DNA from: an uncultured Verrucomicrobia subdivision 3 bacterium
Lineage (GTDB): Bacteria; Verrucomicrobiota; Verrucomicrobiia; Limisphaerales; DASXHY01
DNA length: 47,057 nt
Direction of reading: 5' to 3'
Assembly: GCA_937890005.1 (NCBI GenBank)
Contig: CALBZA010000063.1
Coordinates: 1 to 47,057, forward strand
Each line of letters begins with the position of its first letter. Positions within the stretch are counted from its first letter, which is position 1. Both the position numbers and the translations under genes were made by a program. Below the pieces are notes generated by a model, which ran no database searches, was not told the origin of the DNA, and saw only the letters and a list, made by a program, of their open reading frames with translations. Positions 43,007 to 47,057 of this stretch are shown here, piece by piece.

Positions 43007-44511
43007 CCGCCATGTTGACCCGCCGAAAAATGATCCGGAACAGCGCGCTTGGCCTTGCCGGCCTGATGCTTTCGCCGCGCGGATTGTTCGCGGAACACCA
43101 TCCGCAAACGCCCTCCGGAATGAGTCCGATGCTGGAGCCGTTTGTCGATCCGCTGCAAATTCCTCCGGTGCTCACGCCGGTGATGCGTGGGAAGACGCGG
43201 CTTTACACGCTCACGATGAAGGCCGGTCTGGCGAAGGTGCATCGCGACCTGCCCACGACCGTGATCTGGGGGTTCAACGGACTTTATCCCGGCCCGACCA
43301 TCAAGGCGGTGAAGGGTGAACCGGTCATCGTCCGGCAGATCAATCAAATGCCGGATCACGATGAAATGGAGACCGGTCATGAAGCGATGGAAGGAATGCA
43401 TCCCGCCGTGCATCTCCACGGCGCGCATGTGCATCCGCTGGATGACGGTCATCCGCGTGAGGCGATCATGCCCGGCGCATTCAGAGACTATCACTACCCG
43501 AATCGCCAGCCGGCCACGACGCTCTTCTATCACGATCATTCGCACGGCATGACGGGGCTTCACGTTTATCGCGGACTGGCCGGCGCTTATCTCATCGAAG
43601 ATCCCGCGGAGCAAAGCCTGGGTCTGCCGCAGGATGAGTTCGATGTGCCGCTGTTGATTCAGGACAAGATCCTGATGGCCGACGGGTCGTTTCATTACAT
43701 GCTGGATGCCACCACGCGCGAAACCGGCATGCTTGGCGACACGATCCTGGTGAACGGCGTTGTGCAGCCACACTTCAAGGTGGCGCGGCGCAAATACCGG
43801 TTCCGGATCGTCAACGCATCCAACGCCCGCATCTACAGTCTCCAGCTCAGCTCGGGACAGCCGTTGATTCAGATCGGAACCGACGGTGGTTTGCTTCCGA
43901 AACCGTTGCTCAAACCGGTCATTGAACTCGCGCCGGCCGAACGCGCCGACGTGATCATCGATTTCGCGCAATATTCGCAGGGCGCAAAGGTTGTCCTGCG
44001 CAACTGCGAGAGCTGCGTGGAGCGCACGTCGCAGATCATGCGCTTCGACGTGGAACTGGGCGCAATGGGCGATGCCGCCGTTCCTGACTGTCTCGCGCCG
44101 TGGAGCGACCTGCCGATCACGGCACAGACGATGACCCGGCAGTTCACATTGAACCGGATGGTCATGTCCAGCGGCACGATGTGGACGATCAACGGGCAGA
44201 CCTTCAGCCTGGACATGACGCCGCTCGCGCAGGTGAAACATGGCGCGATCGAACGCTGGCGTTTTGTGAATCCCACGAATCATCCGCATCCCGTGCACAT
44301 CCACCTGATTCAATTTCAGGTGCTGGAGATCAACGGCGAGCCGCAGGATCCGTCGCAGCATGGATGGAAGGACACGCTCGTGGCGCCTCCGGGAGGATCG
44401 ATCGTCGTGGCGGCGCGATTTGAGGGATACACCGGGAGATACCTGTTCCATTGCCACAATCTCGAACATGAAGACCTCGGGATGATGGCGGATTACGAAA
44501 TCGTTCCGTGA
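43003..44511 (+). CDS. Multicopper oxidase (CotA/SufI-like), Tat-exported
   Basis: Protein of 502 aa, GTG 43003 overlapping the previous stop (ATG 43012 is an alternative). The N-terminus has a twin-arginine signal (TRRKMIRNSALGLAGLM). All four copper motifs are present: HLHG (137-140), YHDHSHG (176-182), HPHPVHIH (427-434) and HCHNLEHEDLGM (483-494, with the T1 Cys484 and axial Met494). The His/Met-rich stretch MPDHDEMETGHEAMEGMHP just before the first motif could bind extra copper or iron. It oxidises a phenolic or metal substrate and reduces O2 to water; which substrate is unknown. Its stop overlaps the next gene by GTGA (44508-44511). Confidence 0.95.
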   Translation: MTAMLTRRKMIRNSALGLAGLMLSPRGLFAEHHPQTPSGMSPMLEPFVDPLQIPPVLTPVMRGKTRLYTLTMKAGLAKVHRDLPTTVIWGFNGLYPGPTIKAVKGEPVIVRQINQMPDHDEMETGHEAMEGMHPAVHLHGAHVHPLDDGHPREAIMPGAFRDYHYPNRQPATTLFYHDHSHGMTGLHVYRGLAGAYLIEDPAEQSLGLPQDEFDVPLLIQDKILMADGSFHYMLDATTRETGMLGDTILVNGVVQPHFKVARRKYRFRIVNASNARIYSLQLSSGQPLIQIGTDGGLLPKPLLKPVIELAPAERADVIIDFAQYSQGAKVVLRNCESCVERTSQIMRFDVELGAMGDAAVPDCLAPWSDLPITAQTMTRQFTLNRMVMSSGTMWTINGQTFSLDMTPLAQVKHGAIERWRFVNPTNHPHPVHIHLIQFQVLEINGEPQDPSQHGWKDTLVAPPGGSIVVAARFEGYTGRYLFHCHNLEHEDLGMMADYEIVP

Positions 44512-45380
44512 AAAAACAAACTGCAATCTGGATCTTGCTCGCCGTGCTTGTTTTGAAAGCGACGGTTCAAACTTCGGCCGAATCGCCGACCGGGGATGTT
44601 GCTGCACCATCTCAACTGAATGTGAATCCATGGTCCTGGGATGCGATTGAGAAGAAGGTGGAGCTTCCCGCCATGACGAACATCGTCTATTTCACCTTCT
44701 GGCTCACCAATACGTCATCCGAGCCTGCGACCTTGCTGTCCACCGAAGCCGAGTGCGACTGCACCGTGGTGGAGGCGCGCAAGAATCTTCCGTGGCGATT
44801 CGATCCGGGCGAAAGCGGCGCCATCAACATGCGGATCAACACGCGCGGCCGTTCCGGACAGGTGATGCGGGTTGTGGTGGTCCACACGTCGCACGGTGTT
44901 CAACGGCTGATTGCCCACATCAACATCCCGCTCACGCCGGCCCCGTCCAACGTTTCGGTTCGCCAAAGGGACGTGGAGGTGGCGCGGAAGGACCGGCAGG
45001 CGGTGTTCAAAAACGGTTGCGCCTCGTGTCATGCGCTTCCTGCGGCTTACCTGACCGGCGGCGCATTGTTCGATAAAGCCTGCGGCATCTGTCACCTGTC
45101 GAAACATCGCGCGGAAATGGTTCCCGAGCTGGCGTCCGTGGCGAGCGGAAAGGACGCGGACTACTGGCGCGACTGGATCAGCTACGGAAAAACCGGTTCG
45201 CTGATGCCGGCGTTTGCGAAGTCTGAAGGCGGGATTCTCGACACGAATCAGATTGAATCCCTGGTTGAATATCTCATGCAGCGTTATCCCGCAGATTTCA
45301 CGGACAAGCATCCTCCCGCCCGTTCCTCGAATCGCATGATTCCCGTTTCAATTCGTTCGGCCGAGACATCATCCCCCTGA
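44508..45380 (+). CDS. DUF1573-cytochrome c fusion protein
   Basis: Exported protein of 290 aa, GTG 44508 overlapping the oxidase stop. Signal peptide ~1-25 (IWILLAVLVLKATVQTSA). Residues ~35-135 form a DUF1573 immunoglobulin-like domain with the typical VYFTFWLTNTSSEPATLLST and CDCTVVEA. Residues ~165-265 form a cytochrome c region with two CxxCH motifs, CASCH and CGICH, 26 residues apart, and a MPAF methionine as possible axial ligand. Whether one or two hemes bind is not settled by sequence. In this operon it is a natural electron partner for the cupredoxin and multicopper oxidase; that is inference. The DUF1573-cytochrome c combination is seen in Verrucomicrobia and Planctomycetes. Confidence 0.88.
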   Translation: MKKQTAIWILLAVLVLKATVQTSAESPTGDVAAPSQLNVNPWSWDAIEKKVELPAMTNIVYFTFWLTNTSSEPATLLSTEAECDCTVVEARKNLPWRFDPGESGAINMRINTRGRSGQVMRVVVVHTSHGVQRLIAHINIPLTPAPSNVSVRQRDVEVARKDRQAVFKNGCASCHALPAAYLTGGALFDKACGICHLSKHRAEMVPELASVASGKDADYWRDWISYGKTGSLMPAFAKSEGGILDTNQIESLVEYLMQRYPADFTDKHPPARSSNRMIPVSIRSAETSSP

Positions 45381-45385
45381 TTCCC

Positions 45386-46243
45386 ATGAATCGAAATCTT
45401 CAACAGGTCCGAAGCTGTCTTCTCGCCATGGCGTTCCTGGGACTCGGCGTCGTTCGCGTCGTTGCAGATCACCCGGACACCACGGTTTTCCAGGCGTACG
45501 GCTATCTGCGGACGACAGGTGGCGATCCGATCGAAGGCGTCAGTGTGGTCGGCGACAATTACATCGGCGACACGTATCCCTCGGTGACCGATGCGGACGG
45601 TTATTATCAGATCATTTTTCCAACCGACGGAAACTACCGCGTGACGGTGGATTGCGATCAGTTGACCACACTCGGTTATACATGCCCGGATCCTGTGGGA
45701 ACGGCGCAGGAAGGGGATCCGGTGGAGATCGATTTCACCGTCGAGGTGCTGAACGCGACGTTGCAGATCGCAAACACTGCCTTGCCGGTCGGAAACGTCG
45801 GCATGCCCTACAGTGTTCAGCTGCATGCCGAAGGCGGCGTGGCGCCGTATCAATGGTCGCTGGCGTCAGGCTCAGCCGCGCTGCCATCCGGCCTTTCGCT
45901 GAACTCGGACGGCCTCGTCTCTGGAACGCCGACGTTGTTTTCGGCGGGCAACATCAAGGTGCAGGTCACGGATTCCAATGACGGAACAGTCGAAAAAACG
46001 TTCCCGCTGGTGATCAATCCCCGGCCGATGCTCACGCCGATCAGCTGGATCACGAACCGGTTCATGATGCGATTGTCCGGCGCGCCGCGTCAGAACTACA
46101 CGCTTCAATACGCGCTGGAGCCTCTCTCCTCCAACTGGACGACACTCTTCACCACGAACAATCCGGATACGGGAACGTTCGTGATCCGCGATTCCAGCGC
46201 GACCAACGCTCATCGGTTCTACCGCGTGATCATTGGTCCCTGA
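45386..46243 (+). CDS. Secreted CarboxypepD_reg/Ig-like protein, last gene of the redox operon
   Basis: Protein of 285 aa, starting 5 bp after the previous stop, with signal peptide ~1-27 (LLAMAFLGLGVVRVVA). Residues ~30-115 are a carboxypeptidase regulatory-like beta-sandwich (GYLRTTGGDPIEGVSVVGDN, VTDADGYYQIIF). Residues ~125-210 are a He_PIG-type Ig domain (GVAPYQWSLASGSAALPSGL, SGTPT). The last ~60 residues form the C-terminal module (TNRFMMRLSGAPRQNYTLQ to HRFYRVIIGP) shared with the first gene of the operon. No catalytic site; likely a surface structural or adhesive component. Downstream the DNA changes character to repeats. Confidence 0.82.
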   Translation: MNRNLQQVRSCLLAMAFLGLGVVRVVADHPDTTVFQAYGYLRTTGGDPIEGVSVVGDNYIGDTYPSVTDADGYYQIIFPTDGNYRVTVDCDQLTTLGYTCPDPVGTAQEGDPVEIDFTVEVLNATLQIANTALPVGNVGMPYSVQLHAEGGVAPYQWSLASGSAALPSGLSLNSDGLVSGTPTLFSAGNIKVQVTDSNDGTVEKTFPLVINPRPMLTPISWITNRFMMRLSGAPRQNYTLQYALEPLSSNWTTLFTTNNPDTGTFVIRDSSATNAHRFYRVIIGP

Positions 46244-46308
46244 TGCGGCACCAGCGCGATCCGATCGGACCGGCGCGAACTCTTTGAACATTGCACTCTC
46301 TACACAAT

Positions 46309-46414
46309 GGGGGGAGCCGGAGAGAGGGCGTCTCAGGAAGGGAGAAGAGGGGAAAAGGGAAAAGGGGCAGGGGGGAAGAGGAGTCGGGAGAAAGGGGCAA
46401 GGAGAACGGGAGCC
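46309..46414 (+). repeat. Purine-rich low-complexity tract
   Basis: About 105 bases consisting almost entirely of G and A on the plus strand (GGGAAAAGGGAAAAGGGG and similar). Such tracts can form triplexes or G-quadruplex-like structures. It starts 66 bp after the stop of the last operon gene. No gene is supported; ORFs here have biased, unrealistic composition. Confidence 0.75.
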
Positions 46415-46499
46415 GGCCCGTTGCTAAAGCCTGACGCCTCGCGCCTGGTCGGTTTCCTAAAGCCCCGAGCCCCGCGCTTAAAGCCTGACGCGCTATGCG

Positions 46500-46540
46500 G
46501 TCGTACGCGTCGTGCGCGCGTCGTGCGCGCGTCGTGCGCC
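46500..46540. repeat. Short 11-bp tandem repeat
   Basis: GTCGTGCGCGC at 46509-46519 and 46520-46530, flanked by partial copies GTCGTACGC (46500-46508) and GTCGTGCGCC (46531-46540). Just upstream AAAGCCTGACGC is present twice (near 46427 and 46481). Confidence 0.85.
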
Positions 46541-46688
46541 CTTGCTTTCCCCCGACCGCCTTGACTACTCTCGGCCCCGAATCAGTTGGCAGGAATGAAA
46601 CCCTTTGCAGCAAACGCCACCGCGTTCTCATTCCATCCAGCCTGAATTGGAGCGAAGAGAATCTGTGAGAGCGTGTCTAGAAAATCTC

Positions 46689-46793
46689 GGAGCGCGTCTG
46701 TGTCGCTTGCGACCAGCCGCAGTGCCTCGAAACTTTCCAGCGATTCTTGTTTTTTCAGACGGCTGCGGCTGGTCTGCGACACAGCCGCGCTCC
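46689..46793. repeat. Long imperfect inverted repeat, MITE-like
   Basis: Arms of 31-34 bp: 46689-46722 (GGAGCGCG...CCAGCCGCAG) and 46763-46793 (CTGCGGCTGG...CGCGCTCC) pair with one substitution and a small bulge, around a 40-bp loop containing TTGTTTTTTC. It lies 120 bp before hsdM and could be a folded RNA or a small non-autonomous element. Confidence 0.75.
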
Positions 46794-46914
46794 ATTTTGA
46801 AACAAACTCCGAGCGCCTGTTTCAGTCGAATTCACAAACGAGTCCCGGCCCGAGTCTGGGTTTCCTGCAAGGTTGGTTTGACTCCTTTTCCTTAAGCCAC
46901 AAATCCTAAGCACC

Positions 46915-47057
46915 GTGACGCAATCTGGTAACAAAGAAGAACAAGCCTTCCTCGACGACCTCGACAAGAAGCTCTGGAACGCCGCCGACCGGCTCCGCTC
47001 CAACCTCGACGCCGCCGTCTACAAGCACGCCGTCCTCGGCCTCATCTTCCTCAAATA
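46915..47057 (+). CDS. hsdM: Type I restriction-modification methyltransferase subunit HsdM, N-terminal fragment
   Basis: Partial gene, cut by the right edge; 47 codons are visible. Start GTG 46915. Residues ~9-47 read FLDDLDKKLWNAADRLRSN, followed by LDAAVYKHAVLGLIFLK, the characteristic HsdM N-terminal domain sequence ahead of the SAM-dependent N6-adenine methylase core. HsdM with HsdS methylates, and with HsdR cuts, DNA; those genes would be expected further right. Almost every visible codon ends in C or G, in contrast to neighbouring genes, which points to recent horizontal acquisition. Repeats directly upstream mark the boundary of this accessory segment. Confidence 0.88.
   Translation, partial: MTQSGNKEEQAFLDDLDKKLWNAADRLRSNLDAAVYKHAVLGLIFLK

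Noticed and set aside
42901..44631. 576-aa minus-strand ORF across the multicopper oxidase gene
   Set aside because: It is the antisense shadow of an unmistakable multicopper oxidase with all copper motifs; His/Arg-rich translation without domain.
46500..46540. Possible CRISPR array
   Set aside because: The 11-bp units are directly adjacent without spacers; it is a simple tandem repeat.
46230..46631. 133-aa minus-strand ORF over the purine-rich tract
   Set aside because: Low-complexity Ser/Pro/Leu translation from the polypurine strand; no ribosome site or domain.

Overview
The window looks like a chromosomal segment of a Verrucomicrobiota bacterium, most likely a soil or freshwater relative of Pedosphaera/Limisphaerales. 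This is inferred from gene content: a PEP-CTERM protein, LamG-repeat secreted proteins, a DUF1573-cytochrome c fusion, several glycoside hydrolases with few regulators, giant PA14 sensor kinases, scarce Shine-Dalgarno sequences and many 4-base ATGA/GTGA gene overlaps. No rRNA, tRNA, CRISPR array or transposase gene was recognised.

Layout. (1) 1-480: two tandem copies of a ~200 bp hairpin-rich dispersed repeat; a third copy lies at 14.5 kb. (2) 488-10,722: two paralogous two-component systems, each a ~1070-aa PA14 sensor histidine kinase overlapping a NarL/LuxR-type regulator by ATGA. They flank a secreted LamG protein. A nearly identical 16-bp palindrome lies upstream of both kinase genes and is the best candidate for a shared operator. 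(3) 10,764-14,073: two tandem membrane-anchored helical proteins of identical length (421 aa) and a compact divergent GH11 xylanase. (4) 14,820-20,754: an operon for an MFS transporter, a cytoplasmic-type GH78 rhamnosidase and a secreted DUF5060/DUF5605 (apiosidase-like) glycosidase. (5) 20,987-26,071: PEP-CTERM protein, Tat-exported flavin amine oxidase, single-domain response regulator, lipoprotein aminopeptidase and YdhR-like protein. (6) 26,342-30,764: an AraC regulator divergent from a second, secreted GH78 enzyme with an inserted domain. (7) 30,794-39,864: mostly housekeeping genes (tsaD, S41 protease, fumC, Yip1-like protein, mnmE, LysR regulator) plus an unusual secreted propeller-like protein. 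(8) 40,575-46,243: five tightly coupled genes for exported proteins: Ig/PPC-like, cupredoxin-PA14, multicopper oxidase, DUF1573-cytochrome c, and CarboxypepD_reg/Ig. (9) 46,244-47,057: purine-rich DNA, an 11-bp tandem repeat, a long inverted repeat, and the first 47 codons of a type I restriction-modification hsdM gene cut by the window edge.

How the parts may work together (inference): the PA14 kinases may sense plant-polysaccharide fragments outside the membrane while the xylanase, rhamnosidases and apiosidase-like enzyme degrade hemicellulose and pectin side chains. The copper/cytochrome operon looks like an exported redox module, possibly acting on phenolics or metals. Three secreted proteins share a C-terminal module ending in F-[YF]-R that may be an unrecognised export or surface-attachment tag.
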